Of a stretch of DNA of 64,000 bases, positions 16,865 to 25,629 are shown piece after piece. Position 1 is the stretch's first letter; each line of letters begins with the position of its first letter. A model generated the notes under the pieces. That model was not told the origin of the DNA. It made no database searches and was given only the letters and a program-made list of their open reading frames with translations. The stretch covers positions 558,001 through 622,000 of the forward strand of contig NZ_FOUS01000003.1 of NCBI RefSeq assembly GCF_900114915.1, written 5' to 3'. The position numbers were made by a program, and so were the translations under genes. This stretch comes from Bradyrhizobium sp. Rc3b. GTDB lineage: Bacteria > Pseudomonadota > Alphaproteobacteria > Rhizobiales > Xanthobacteraceae.

Positions 16865-18403
16865 CTATTCCGCGGCCTGGTGGTGCGCCGGCTTTTCGAG
16901 CTCTGCAAGCGGGGATACTGCCGGTCCATTGAGCGCAGTGCCGTCGGGCGCGAACTGCGATCCGTGACACGGGCAATCCCAGCATTGCTCCAGCGAATTC
17001 CAGTGCACGACGCAACCGAGATGTGTGCAGCTGGCGGAATGCAAATGCAGCTGTCCTTTCTGATCCCGGCATGCGGCGACCTTCTGCAATTCGCTACGCA
17101 CCAGGCAGCCTTCGCCTGGCTGCAACCGCTCGACGGAAGCGATTTCGTCCGCCGAAAAATACTCCGCGAAATTCTTCAACGGTGTGATGTTCTCGCTGAT
17201 GTATTCACCGATGTTCTTGTGGACTTTCCGTGCCGGCGAATAGATCTCCTCCCACGCACTGGACCCCGTAGTGATCAGGTCCGCGATCGGGCTGCCGGCA
17301 ACGAGGCCATTGGTAATACCTTGTCCGGAATCGCCGCTGACGATGAAAACATGCTCCTCGTCCGGCGAGCGGCCGATGAAGCCGACGAAATCTATCGGCT
17401 CCAGGACTTGTCCCGACCAGCGATGGGTTATCGCGCCCAGGTCGGGCAATCGCTCGCGCGCCCAGTGCTCTAGCGCCGCGAAGCGCTGCTCTCCGTCATC
17501 AGCCTCGCCGGACTTGTGGTCTTCGCCGCCGACGATAACGAGTACCTCGTCGGTAGAGAGCGGCTGCAGGCGGACATAGTGATAGGGATCGAGCGTGTCC
17601 CAATAGAGCGCGTCGGCCAGCACGCCGCCCGGCAGGTTCGCCGCGATGACGTAAGTGCGATAGGGCGCCTGCTTGGTGTGAACAGCGACTTCAAGGTTGA
17701 CCGGAGAGTTGGTCGCGACCACTACGTCGATAGCTCGCACCTCGTGCCCGGACGAAACTTTCACGACGACTTCGTCCAACTTTTGTTCGATGCTCTCGAC
17801 ACAGCTGTCGGCGTAAAGTTTAGCGCCGGCACGCTGCAGCGCGCTTGCGAGCCCGGTCGTCGGATGAAAGCGCGCCTGCCCGGGAAAGCGCAACGAACGC
17901 ACCATGCCATCGGAGTGGAAGGGCGTCGCCGTCTCGTGGTTTTCGACGGGAATACCGAGCCGCTGGCAGAACTCGAGTTCGTCGTCCAGCAGGGAACTCG
18001 GCGTCTCCGGCGCCTGCACCCAGAAGCCATCGACCCTGCAAAAATCGCACTCGATATTTTCGAGATCCTGGATTACGTCGGCGCGGCTGATTGCGGCCAT
18101 GACGCTCTGGTAATAAAGCCGCGCACATTCCTCGCCGCGGACGCTAACGAGCTCCTTGTAATAGTCGTCCAGCGCCGTGGCGAGATGCGCGGTCGTGCGC
18201 GCCGTCATGCCGCTGCCGATGCTGCCGCGATCGAGCACGATTACGGAACGCCCGCGGCTCACAAGCTCATAGGCCACCGACAGCCCGGCAATGCCGGAAC
18301 CGACCACAACTTCATCTGCCCGCTCGGATCCCGACAGGCTGGGAGCTTCGACCACCGAAACATCCATCCAGAGCGATCGTGTATATTCATCTCGCACGTT
18401 CAT
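16865..18403 (-). CDS. FAD-dependent oxidoreductase with C-terminal Rieske [2Fe-2S] domain
   Basis: 512 residues. A DAO-type FAD domain opens with VVVGSGIAGLSVAYE at about residues 32-46 and a conserved GSGMTARTTAHL segment. The C-terminus is a Rieske domain with C459-T-H461 and C477-P-C-H480, the cysteine and histidine ligands of a 2Fe-2S cluster. FAD-Rieske fusions of this type are known in bacteria, but their substrates are mostly undefined. I chose the ATG at 18403 (GAGAGG 8 bases upstream). A perfect EcfG-type promoter lies 23 bases further up, suggesting general stress control. Confidence 0.88.
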   Translation of the reverse strand: MNVRDEYTRSLWMDVSVVEAPSLSGSERADEVVVGSGIAGLSVAYELVSRGRSVIVLDRGSIGSGMTARTTAHLATALDDYYKELVSVRGEECARLYYQSVMAAISRADVIQDLENIECDFCRVDGFWVQAPETPSSLLDDELEFCQRLGIPVENHETATPFHSDGMVRSLRFPGQARFHPTTGLASALQRAGAKLYADSCVESIEQKLDEVVVKVSSGHEVRAIDVVVATNSPVNLEVAVHTKQAPYRTYVIAANLPGGVLADALYWDTLDPYHYVRLQPLSTDEVLVIVGGEDHKSGEADDGEQRFAALEHWARERLPDLGAITHRWSGQVLEPIDFVGFIGRSPDEEHVFIVSGDSGQGITNGLVAGSPIADLITTGSSAWEEIYSPARKVHKNIGEYISENITPLKNFAEYFSADEIASVERLQPGEGCLVRSELQKVAACRDQKGQLHLHSASCTHLGCVVHWNSLEQCWDCPCHGSQFAPDGTALNGPAVSPLAELEKPAHHQAAE

Positions 18404-18425
18404 GACGCACCTCTCAAGGAGGGCC

Positions 18426-18450
18426 AACGGGAGGGCGGAAAAAGGGTTCC
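18426..18450 (-). promoter_or_regulatory. EcfG-type general stress promoter for the FAD-Rieske gene
   Basis: On the minus strand, GGAAC at 18450-18446, a 16-base spacer, and CGTT at 18429-18426. This matches the alphaproteobacterial EcfG (general stress sigma factor) consensus GGAAC-N16/17-CGTT exactly. The predicted transcript start would be near 18419, leaving a leader just long enough for the GAGAGG ribosome site before the ATG at 18403. Confidence 0.7.
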
Positions 18451-18681
18451 ATTGGGGATGGTCGGCGGGGCCGCCCACTTCGGCCGGAGCAGCGGTAAGC
18501 GTCTTCCCGACAACATCATTGTTCTCAGAACCTCTTCGCCCGCTCGTTTCTTGTCACGGTCGCACACGACGGTTCGCTGGGACGCCAAGAAAAGCGACAG
18601 CTCTGAGGCGCATGCTCGGGTCGGCCCATGCATTGGCGCGATTTGAATTACCTGACCGGTCGTCGACCCGGCCGCGGCGGC

Positions 18682-20301
18682 TCAACGAATTACTTTGACG
18701 ATGACTCCTTCGTTCGGCTTCAGGTGGATTGATCCCGCTACCTTTTCCTGCTTGCAGTCCGGCCCTGTCGATAGCAATCGGATTCCGCAACCATCCCACT
18801 CCCAGAGCCGTGGTTCTCCGGAAATATTGAGGCCGACGAGGATTTCCGTATCGTTCATCCTGCGTCCGAACGAGAAGATGTCATTCTGTGCTCGGCGTGG
18901 CAGATACTCTCCCCGCAACAAGCAAGGCTCCTCCCGACGCAATGCAATGAGTTCACGGTAGAGGTTCAAGAGCGAATTCCGATCGCCCTGGTGCGCTTTG
19001 ATATTGCGGGCGCGATCCCGGCTCAGCGGCAACCAGGGTTCGCCACTGGTAAAGCCGCCTCCCTCCGTGTCGTCCCAACGCAAGGGCGCCCGCTCGGGAT
19101 CGCGACCGAGATCAAAGCCCTTCACGAGTTTTTCAAATGGATCTTGGACGCGGTCCGGTGGAATCGGGACCTGTTCCGAACCGATCTCATCGCCGGCGAA
19201 CAGGAACGGTGTGCCCCTGATCGTCATCAGCAGCATCGCAACAACACGTGCCTGAGATTGACCCACCTTGCTGGCGACCCGGTGCTTGTCATGTCCGCCG
19301 ATCACGAAGTCCGGCCAAGCACCTTGCGGAAGCGCATTGAAATAGGCATCGATCGTCGCCTGAAGCGAGATCGCATTCCATTCCGAGTCCAGCAGTGCGA
19401 AGTTCAGCGGCAGGTGCAGGCGCGGCTTGCTGTTTCCGTAAAAATGGCCGATCCGATCAGTCTTGCCCTGCACTTCACCGCAGAGAAGTTTTCCGTCATG
19501 CTGGTCCAGAACTTCCCTGATGTATTCGATGCAGCGCATGGCTTCCGGCCTGTCGTCCGTAAACACAGGCCTCCTGGCCTGAGGGGGTGGCTTCTCGTCA
19601 TTGGCCTCCGGGTCAGGCGGATTGTCGCGCAGCAGGTCATCTTTGATCAACACGGCGCTGGCATCAACCCGGAAGCCGTCGACGCCGCGCTCGAGCCAGA
19701 ACCGCATCGTAGCCGCGATGGCCTCTCGGACCTCGGGATTTCGCCAGTTGAGGTCTGGCTGGCTCGGCAGAAATGAATGGTAGTAGAACTGCCGGCGCTC
19801 CTCACACCACTCCCAAGCGCTGCCTCCGAAACGGCTGAGCCAGTTGTTCGGCGGTCCACCGTTGGCACCGGCTTCCGCCGACAGATACCAATCGGCCTTC
19901 GGGTTGTTTCGCGAAGCGCGGCTTTCCCCAAACCAGGCGTGCTGATCGGAGGTATGATTTGGGACGAGATCGAGAATGAGCCGGATGCCTGAATCGTGCA
20001 AGGCAAGTAGTAGTTTGTCGAAATCTTCCAGGCTGCCGAAACGCGGGTCAACCGAGCAGAAATCGGCAATGTCATAGCCGAAATCATGATTGGGGCTGTT
20101 GTAGATTGGGGTCAGCCATACGGCGCCGACGCCAAGCCAAGTGAGATAGTCGATACGCTGCAGAAGGCCGGCCAGATCCCCCTGTCCATCGCCGTTGCTG
20201 TCCTGAAATGACTGCGCGGCGATTTCGTACACGACCACGTTACGCCACCACGTTTCATTGGAAACTGGTGCGGATTTACTCGGCTGTGCATTCCTACTCA
20301 C
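18682..20301 (-). CDS. GH13 alpha-glucosidase / trehalose synthase-like glycoside hydrolase
   Basis: 539-residue alpha-amylase-family enzyme. Conserved regions are visible: DLVPNHTSD (I), GFRVDASA with nucleophile D213 (II), CGEVQG with acid/base E276 (III), and GGHDKHR with D338 (IV). The opening WWRNVVVYEIAAQSFQDSNGDG is typical of oligo-1,6-glucosidases and alpha-glucosidases. In region IV the usual Asn before His-Asp is Gly, a departure at a well conserved position. It probably acts in the cytoplasm on alpha-glucosides; hydrolysis versus transglycosylation cannot be decided. The GTG start at 20301 has a GGGAGT upstream and an EcfG-like promoter behind it. Confidence 0.87.
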   Translation of the reverse strand: MSRNAQPSKSAPVSNETWWRNVVVYEIAAQSFQDSNGDGQGDLAGLLQRIDYLTWLGVGAVWLTPIYNSPNHDFGYDIADFCSVDPRFGSLEDFDKLLLALHDSGIRLILDLVPNHTSDQHAWFGESRASRNNPKADWYLSAEAGANGGPPNNWLSRFGGSAWEWCEERRQFYYHSFLPSQPDLNWRNPEVREAIAATMRFWLERGVDGFRVDASAVLIKDDLLRDNPPDPEANDEKPPPQARRPVFTDDRPEAMRCIEYIREVLDQHDGKLLCGEVQGKTDRIGHFYGNSKPRLHLPLNFALLDSEWNAISLQATIDAYFNALPQGAWPDFVIGGHDKHRVASKVGQSQARVVAMLLMTIRGTPFLFAGDEIGSEQVPIPPDRVQDPFEKLVKGFDLGRDPERAPLRWDDTEGGGFTSGEPWLPLSRDRARNIKAHQGDRNSLLNLYRELIALRREEPCLLRGEYLPRRAQNDIFSFGRRMNDTEILVGLNISGEPRLWEWDGCGIRLLSTGPDCKQEKVAGSIHLKPNEGVIVKVIR

Positions 20302-20355
20302 GCGGAAAGCGGACTCCCTTGATGACGGCAGCGTCGCCCAAGCTAACTGCTCCTC

Positions 20356-20381
20356 AACCTCCGGCTAGAGACGTTAGTTCC
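20356..20381 (-). promoter_or_regulatory. EcfG-like promoter upstream of the GH13 gene
   Basis: On the minus strand, GGAAC at 20381-20377, a 17-base spacer, and GGTT at 20359-20356, one mismatch from the CGTT consensus. It lies 55 bases upstream of the GTG start. Glucosidases and trehalose-related genes are typical members of general stress regulons, which fits. Confidence 0.5.
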
Positions 20382-20628
20382 TAAGAGTACCGCGCAGCTG
20401 GACTTTCAGGCATAGGGAGGGGCGGCGGATACGGGGAGCCAGTTTGCTCCAATACCGCCGCGCTTTGTCGCATTGCAGGTCACATGGTGGCTTTGTCAGG
20501 ACTGCAAGGGTGTATTCATTTTGCATGAAGCGAACACAAGCGCGAACGGCTGCGCGCGGCAACTCCTGCAAACCGGGAATGGCCTCGCCTACGCAAACGA
20601 GCGGAGTATCCTAGTCTGCTCGGCATTG

Positions 20629-21117
20629 CTACCACACTTCAAAAAATGCAATTTGGGGTTTGGCTATCATCAGCCAGAATATAGCGGCCACGGCAGTGAA
20701 CGCTGGAATGCCGAAGGCGAACCACAGCCAAAAAATTCGGTGATATTCAGGCGGCAAAGGCGAGCCTTTTGCCGCTGCGATTGAGGCAATGTCCCTAAGG
20801 CGCATTTGCATCCAAACAACGGGCAGCCACAATGCCCCCGTGATGACATATACCACGATCGACCAAACGATCCATCCTTCCCAGAAGGAGTAACCAACGT
20901 GCAGCACAAGCAGCGAGCCCGTGATGGGCTGTGCAACGACGGCAGTGGCTGTGAAGATAAAATCCGCAATCACAACAATTCAGGCGACGCCTGCGATGAC
21001 GGAGGGCTTTCCGCCGAGGTGAGCTGCAAGCATGAAAAACGCAATGCCGGATCCTGTGCCAAGCAAGACAGCGGCGCCGACGATATGTAAGTACTTAAGA
21101 ACGAAGTATAGCATCAT
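20629..21117 (-). pseudogene. DUF2269 membrane protein gene with an in-frame TGA
   Basis: From the ATG at 21117 the frame encodes LYFVLKYLHIVGAAVLLGTG and then FFMLAAHLGG, the first helix of a DUF2269 integral membrane protein. Codon 46, at 20982-20980, is TGA. The same frame then continues to 20629 with three more helices (ADFIFTATAVVAQPITGSLL and onward), as in intact relatives of about 160 residues. So a single nonsense change, for instance from CGA, interrupts an otherwise complete gene. Restart at a GTG at 20973 would yield only 114 residues. Its start overlaps the end of the upstream SDR gene by 4 bases (ATGA). Confidence 0.78.
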
Positions 21118-22394
21118 CGATCTTCAACAACAGCTAGCGCTGCGAAATGCAGGACGATAATCGGCCAAATTTCAGCATCGGCCCTAGAGGATCGGCCCAT
21201 AGGCGAGGCACAAGTATGGTCCCGATGACCGCGTAAGTGGAGGAGATAGCGATGGCCGCATAGAGTCCGTACCGGCTGGTTGGTCGATAGGCAATCGCGA
21301 GTCCAATCACCAGGTCGGATAATGCGCCGGCGATCACCGTGAGCGCAGCACTCGATCCTTCGACGCCGCCCTCGCCCATGAGACCCAGACCGTAGCCCCA
21401 GCCCGGTCCCAGCGAGACAAAGGCGGTCGAGATCCAGAATAGAGACAACACAAAAAATATCGCTGGCTTGAGCAAATACATCCGCGCAAACCAACGTTCC
21501 TGCACTGAAGCTGGTTCGGAGGCGAAGAACTCCGGAAGGCCTTTTGGACGCAGCCCAAGCCGCTGCATGTCTTCAAGCCCGCCGACCGCGCCTCGCCTAA
21601 TCTCCCGCTCGGCAGTGCTCCGTACGGGAGGCCGCCAGCCCAACAGCGATATCATGTCACCAAACTTGTACATCACGCTCGAGACAAAGTTCGGCAAGCG
21701 GATCTCGTGCGCCGCAGGCCAACGGTACCAACGGCGGATCAGCGCAATGACTTCGGGGAAAGAATGGCGATGTGGGCCGACCAGTTCGACAATTGTCCGT
21801 GCGGGTGCGCCGGGTTCTAGAAACCGCCTCACGGTACGCACGACGTCTTCAAGCAGGACGATCTGGAGCTGTCCCGTGTTCGGCATCACCGGCAAAGCCG
21901 GCAGGGCCGCCAAGCCTCGCATGAGCGCGCTGGCTCCGTAGGCCGCCCGACCGACCACGACGGACGGCCGCAAGATGATCCAGTCGAGGTCACGCCCCCC
22001 CATCAGCGCCTTGTCGCCAGATAATTTCGTTTCTGAAAACGCGCTGGGGGTTTTCCGGTCTACCCCGATTGCTGAGAAATGGATGACGCGGCGGATTTGG
22101 AGTTGCTCACAGGCGACAAAAAGAGTCGCAATGCCCTGGTGATGGACCATTGACGTGGAGTCTTTTGGGCTATCCTGGAGCACCCCGGCTCAATTCAACG
22201 ACGGCCTCTACGCCGTCGAGATGCGGCAGCCAATAGGAGGGCGACGTCGCCTCGTTGAGATCAACCGAGATCGCGCCCGGACACCCGATTCCGGCGCTTC
22301 TGCTCATCGAAACAACTGAATGGCCGCGCGAGGTTAGGTCAGCCACGATCGCGGATCCCAACAGTCCTGTCCCTCCGATGACGGCAACCTTCAT
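21114..22394 (-). pseudogene. SDR/NmrA-like NAD(P)-binding protein with DoxX-like tail, two frameshifts
   Basis: The start at 22394 (GGAGG upstream) encodes KVAVIGGTGLLGSAIVADL, a Rossmann glycine motif. Around 22180-22195 the reading moves frame and continues as QDSPKDSTSMVHHQGIATLF and a normal NAD(P)-binding body. A C-terminal four-helix DoxX-like part follows (from about 21470 down). Near 21172 the frame moves again, to WPIIVLHFAALAVVEDR and a stop at 21114 that overlaps the DUF2269 start. Intact relatives have one continuous frame of about 425 residues. So this gene is broken twice, and it forms a decayed operon with the DUF2269 gene. Confidence 0.8.
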
Positions 22395-22416
22395 TCCTGG
22401 TCCTCCACGTTCGGAG

Positions 22417-22971
22417 TTAAGCCCTCTTCCGCGACCGTAAGCCTCGAACCAATTCCTCCATGTAGGGAAGGACTTCAAACAGCAGGGCTGCGAGTAAGAA
22501 CGCCGCCACGTAGGTCCAAGGTAATGGCTCTGTCTTCAGGACGGGTTCGTAACGTGCGGGCTCAGACCCCATCCCCCAGAGGCTGAGGAATTGCGGCCAG
22601 TTCAAGATAATCACGATAACCATCGCCATGAGAGGCATCAGTTCAAGAAAACTATGGACCTGCTGTTCGATGGGCGTGATGCGCCGCTTATGGCTGGCGA
22701 ATGTTGTGTCCCAGAGGGCCGTCAGCTGATGCGTAACAAAACCGGCAATCATAATCGCAATAACAAGAGCATTGATCTCCAAAAAAATCGCCGCCAGCAG
22801 CGGTATCGCCAGCTCGATCAACATCAACAGGTGAAGCAGAGATTCCTTATAGCCGCTCGTTAGCTCAATCCTAGAAGCGCGATGGCAAAGGTAATCAGCA
22901 AAGCCGGCCAATAACCAAAGGGGCATCACGAAGTACAGCAATATGGTTTCGGCTGCTGCGAAACGAGACAT
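22417..22971 (-). CDS. Conserved integral membrane protein
   Basis: 184-residue protein with about five helices (residues 8-25, 45-65, 66-85, 108-128, 150-170). Conserved polar sites include CHRASRIE near residue 29, the helix ESLLHLLM and QVHSFLELMPLMAM. I recall closely similar proteins in many rhizobia, sometimes misleadingly labelled diguanylate cyclase; no GGDEF motif is present here. The stop is 22 bases before the SDR-DoxX start, so the two were probably cotranscribed. Function is unknown; conserved His residues might bind a metal. Confidence 0.75.
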   Translation of the reverse strand: MSRFAAAETILLYFVMPLWLLAGFADYLCHRASRIELTSGYKESLLHLLMLIELAIPLLAAIFLEINALVIAIMIAGFVTHQLTALWDTTFASHKRRITPIEQQVHSFLELMPLMAMVIVIILNWPQFLSLWGMGSEPARYEPVLKTEPLPWTYVAAFLLAALLFEVLPYMEELVRGLRSRKRA

Positions 22972-22994
22972 CCGATAAGCGCTTCTTCTCTGTT

Positions 22995-23156
22995 TTACAG
23001 GCTGTCTGGAGTTCGGAGGGGAGATGACTTGTCCTCGTTTCGCAACTCCTGCTCAGCCAACTGCCAGAATTCCTCCTCCCTACCTTCGGGTTTGCCGCTC
23101 CGCTCCCATATTTCATAGGCGCGCTTCTCGATTTCCTTTTCAGTCGGTTGGGTCAC
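22995..23156 (-). CDS. DUF2934-domain small protein
   Basis: 53-residue protein that is essentially one DUF2934 motif: PTEKEIEKRAYEIWERSGKP is followed by REEEFWQLAEQELRNED. I chose the GTG at 23156 because GGAGG lies 6 bases upstream and because the paralogue at 12647 starts at the same place; an ATG at 23168 has no ribosome site. It shares its whole length and tail (LRTPDSL) with the 12647 gene. It ends 24 bases before the membrane protein gene and may lead that operon. Confidence 0.72.
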   Translation of the reverse strand: MTQPTEKEIEKRAYEIWERSGKPEGREEEFWQLAEQELRNEDKSSPLRTPDSL

Positions 23157-23237
23157 CACGGCCTCCATCATTTTTGTAAGGGATCGTTGGGTGAATGCCG
23201 GCTAGTCGCGGCCTCTTCAACAGCTTGCCGGGGCCGG

Positions 23238-23387
23238 CTACCACAGCCATTTATCCACTCGCTGCGCTTCCTCCGGTGATAAACCCGCGAAGTCAGCGAG
23301 GTTCCTCCGTTGAAACCTCGCCGTTGTAAGCGGCAAAACGTCGCCTTGGGGCCAAACGAAATCGCGGTGCTGACCGCCGCCTAGCAC
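23238..23387 (-). pseudogene. Unrecognised short frame, possible gene end
   Basis: A frame ending at 23238 with protein-like content (GGGQHRDFVWPQGDVLPLTT, then NLADFAGLSPEEAQRVDKWLW). The first possible start here is a GTG at 23387 without a ribosome site, and the frame stays open further upstream into the ROK gene region in another phase. I do not recognise the family. It may be the tail of a lost gene. Confidence 0.3.
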
Positions 23388-23514
23388 GACCAGGAAGGAA
23401 ATTTCGGCTGCTTCTTGAGATGCTGATCTTGGTCTCGTCCAAGACCGCGATTCACACGCGTCAAGGATAGGGCCCTCATTTGAACCGCGATCGAGCCACC
23501 TTCTCTCGATAACC

Positions 23515-24583
23515 TCAGCGTTCGCCTTTGCTCTTGCGGTTGGTAAAGCGGGCGTTGCCGAGGCCGGTGCCGATCGTCAGTACGCCCCAACGCTTCACGT
23601 CCTGCATGAAGGGGACCTCGGATAATCCCTGCACCACCCCATCGTTGTGCATGACGACGGCGGTGTCGTTCTTCCCGATCTGCGGGATCGCTTCGACGAG
23701 ACTTGCGGGCAAATTGAATCTGCTGCTTTCCCAGTTACCGGGCAAGTTCTGCGCGCCCTTCTCGATCGAGCCGTCGCTCTCGATGACGCCTGGGCATGCA
23801 ATGCCGATGAATGGTGCGAGCTTGAACCCCTCATCTTCCGCCTTCGCGATCAGTTCTTTGAGCATTTTGACCATGCGCTTCACGGCATTCTCACGCGATG
23901 GCTCGTCGTCGGCATGACGCCATAGCTCAAACTTCCACACGCATGCCTTGGAGAGGTCGGGCGCCTTTTTGCGACGCGTTTCCACGACGCCGCAACGGAT
24001 GTTCGTGCCTCCGATGTCCACGGCAAGGATGGAGTCGTGAGCTTCGAAGATCCAGGATGGAGCGAGATATAGCGCGCCGATAAGGCCGGCGTCGTCCGGG
24101 TGAGAATGGATCGGTAGCATCTCAACCTTGAAGTTTTCCGCCTTGAGGAGGATTTCGGCGCGCGCGATGGCGAGTTCGCCCAGTCGGCTGTCCCGAAAGC
24201 CGCCGCCCACGATGATGCGCTCGGTTTTATCCCAAGCCTTGGTTTTGAGAACCGACGCGTTACGTGGGCGAGCTCCTGCGCGAAATCTTCGATGGCACTG
24301 TGGACGACGACCGAGGCTTCAGCATCGTCACCGCCAAGGACGGCGTCGAGCTCCTTCTTGCTGATGTCTTCGGAAAGCTCCTTACCGAATGGGTCTTCGC
24401 CAGATTTGCGCAGCGGCTTTCGCCACTTTTCGAGGTTTTCTCGGAAGGCGCCCTTGCTGCGCGATCCCCGAGGAATTCTTCTTCATCTTTCAGTTCGAGG
24501 TTGAAACTATCGATCTCCACCCACGGGAGGCGAGAGGCGCCGTGAGCGGCTATGCCGGTGGTCGTGATCGTTTCGTCGGCCAT
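23515..24583 (-). pseudogene. ROK-family sugar kinase-like protein with N-terminal extension, two frameshifts
   Basis: The intact part, 24210-23515, carries the ROK kinase core: ILAVDIGGTNIRCGVVETR (phosphate loop), then FIGIACPGVIESDG and MHNDGVVQGLSEVP. Upstream, the start at 24583 opens ADETITTTGIAAHGASRLPW. The sequence then changes frame near 24475 (GATCGCGCAGCAAGG, one base short) to read ENLEKWRKPLRKSGEDPFGKE and onward. It shifts again near 24250 to rejoin TKAWDKTERIIVGGGFRDSR. Restored, it would be about 355 residues. Either two single-base losses or sequencing errors explain it. An EcfG-like promoter lies 42 bases upstream of the start. Confidence 0.72.
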
Positions 24584-24624
24584 TCTAACCTTACACAAAG
24601 CACCAACTGGGCGGTCTTGCTTTC

Positions 24625-24649
24625 AACACGCGCTGCTAACCGCGGTTCC
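24625..24649 (-). promoter_or_regulatory. EcfG-like promoter upstream of the ROK-type gene
   Basis: On the minus strand, GGAAC at 24649-24645, a 16-base spacer, and TGTT at 24628-24625 (one mismatch from CGTT). The distance to the ATG at 24583 is suitable. Together with the FAD-Rieske and GH13 promoters it suggests stress control of this region. Confidence 0.45.
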
Positions 24650-24808
24650 TCGCGTCTCCCTTTCCGGGCAGGTTAGCGAATGATCTGCAGCGATCCCGGC
24701 TCCCCGCCCCCTGTCGCGCGATCCGGTCTCGCTAATTAACCTCCAGAGCAAGCGACGGGGATCATCCGCTTCCTCATTACGGAGAGGATGAAAGGCCGCC
24801 ACAAGGTC

Positions 24809-25285
24809 CTATCGGGCTCGCGAATTCGCGGAGCGGCTAGTTTGTCGAACAGTGCGCATCGATCGCATTTTCCGGCGCACGGACCAGGCCAGGACCGCCA
24901 TAGTCAGCCAGGCGATGGACGCGCCGACGAAGGCGGCAGGCGTGTTGCTGCGTAAAATCAGCATCGAAAAGCCGACCGCAAAGCCCAGCATGCCAAGAGC
25001 GCCGAGCGCAGCGCCAGCGGCATCGACGGCGGCCGCCATTTGCCCGCGGCGCTCGCCGGTGAGACCCGCTTCACGCTTGCGGCGGATTTCGTGCTTCTCA
25101 ATCAGCGTCGCGCTTGCGCTGAATATGGCTGGAAGGGCAAGAAAAACGCCGCCGATGACGGCTCCATAACGACTGCTGATGAGGCCAGTAAGGACGGTCG
25201 CAGCGCCGCCGAGCGCGAACCGGATCAGATATTCGTACCAGCGGCCTTCCTTGAGAGATGACGGCGAAAACCGGATCGGGCTCAC
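24809..25285 (-). CDS. DUF3147-type membrane protein (second of pair)
   Basis: 158-residue protein. The N-terminal 40-60 residues (EYLIRFALGGAATVLTGLISS, then GAVIGGVFLALPAIF) match the DUF3147 form of small membrane protein. Two later helices lie at residues 85-105 and 112-130, and the tail is basic and Arg-rich. I chose the GTG at 25285, which overlaps the previous stop (GTGA). That gives translational coupling and puts the start just before the first helix. Function is unknown. It overlaps and resembles the upstream gene, so the pair probably forms one complex. Confidence 0.75.
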   Translation of the reverse strand: MSPIRFSPSSLKEGRWYEYLIRFALGGAATVLTGLISSRYGAVIGGVFLALPAIFSASATLIEKHEIRRKREAGLTGERRGQMAAAVDAAGAALGALGMLGFAVGFSMLILRSNTPAAFVGASIAWLTMAVLAWSVRRKMRSMRTVRQTSRSANSRAR

Positions 25286-25629
25286 GTCTGACCTCCGGCA
25301 AACATTAGCAGCCCGAAGGCGGCGACCAGCCAAACGACCAGTGACAGCAACGTAGCCATCACTGCTCGCAGCTTTGCGCGGACAAGCAGCTGGCAGACGA
25401 CGACACTGTAGATGGCGAGCGCAATCGCTCCTGCAATCATCGCCTGGGCTTGCAAGGCGGCATAACCGGCCCCGTGCTGATACACCGCGATTCCAAGCGT
25501 GGCGAGTGCGACCGACGGCGCTGCTCCGAACAGGCCGGCGAAGCTTTTTGGACGCAGAAGATCTCCCAGCATGGCAAATGCCGATACGACGGCACCCCCG
25601 ACAAGGAAGCGTATGACGTACTCGGTCAT
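25282..25629 (-). CDS. DUF3147-type membrane protein (first of pair)
   Basis: 115-residue protein with four predicted helices, opening TEYVIRFLVGGAVVSAFAML and continuing GLFGAAPSVALATLGI. This is the DUF3147 pattern of a short beta-like start, a Gly-rich helix and a re-entrant-like segment. I chose the ATG at 25629 because GAAGAGAG lies just upstream; the same frame continues upstream into an integrase remnant, which is not part of this protein. The stop overlaps the next gene. I recall such pairs near stress genes in rhizobia. Confidence 0.75.
   Translation of the reverse strand: MTEYVIRFLVGGAVVSAFAMLGDLLRPKSFAGLFGAAPSVALATLGIAVYQHGAGYAALQAQAMIAGAIALAIYSVVVCQLLVRAKLRAVMATLLSLVVWLVAAFGLLMFAGGQT

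Noticed and set aside
20374..20571. A 65-codon minus-strand frame between the DUF2269 remnant and GH13.
   Set aside because: It overlaps the EcfG-like promoter region and has no protein-like features.
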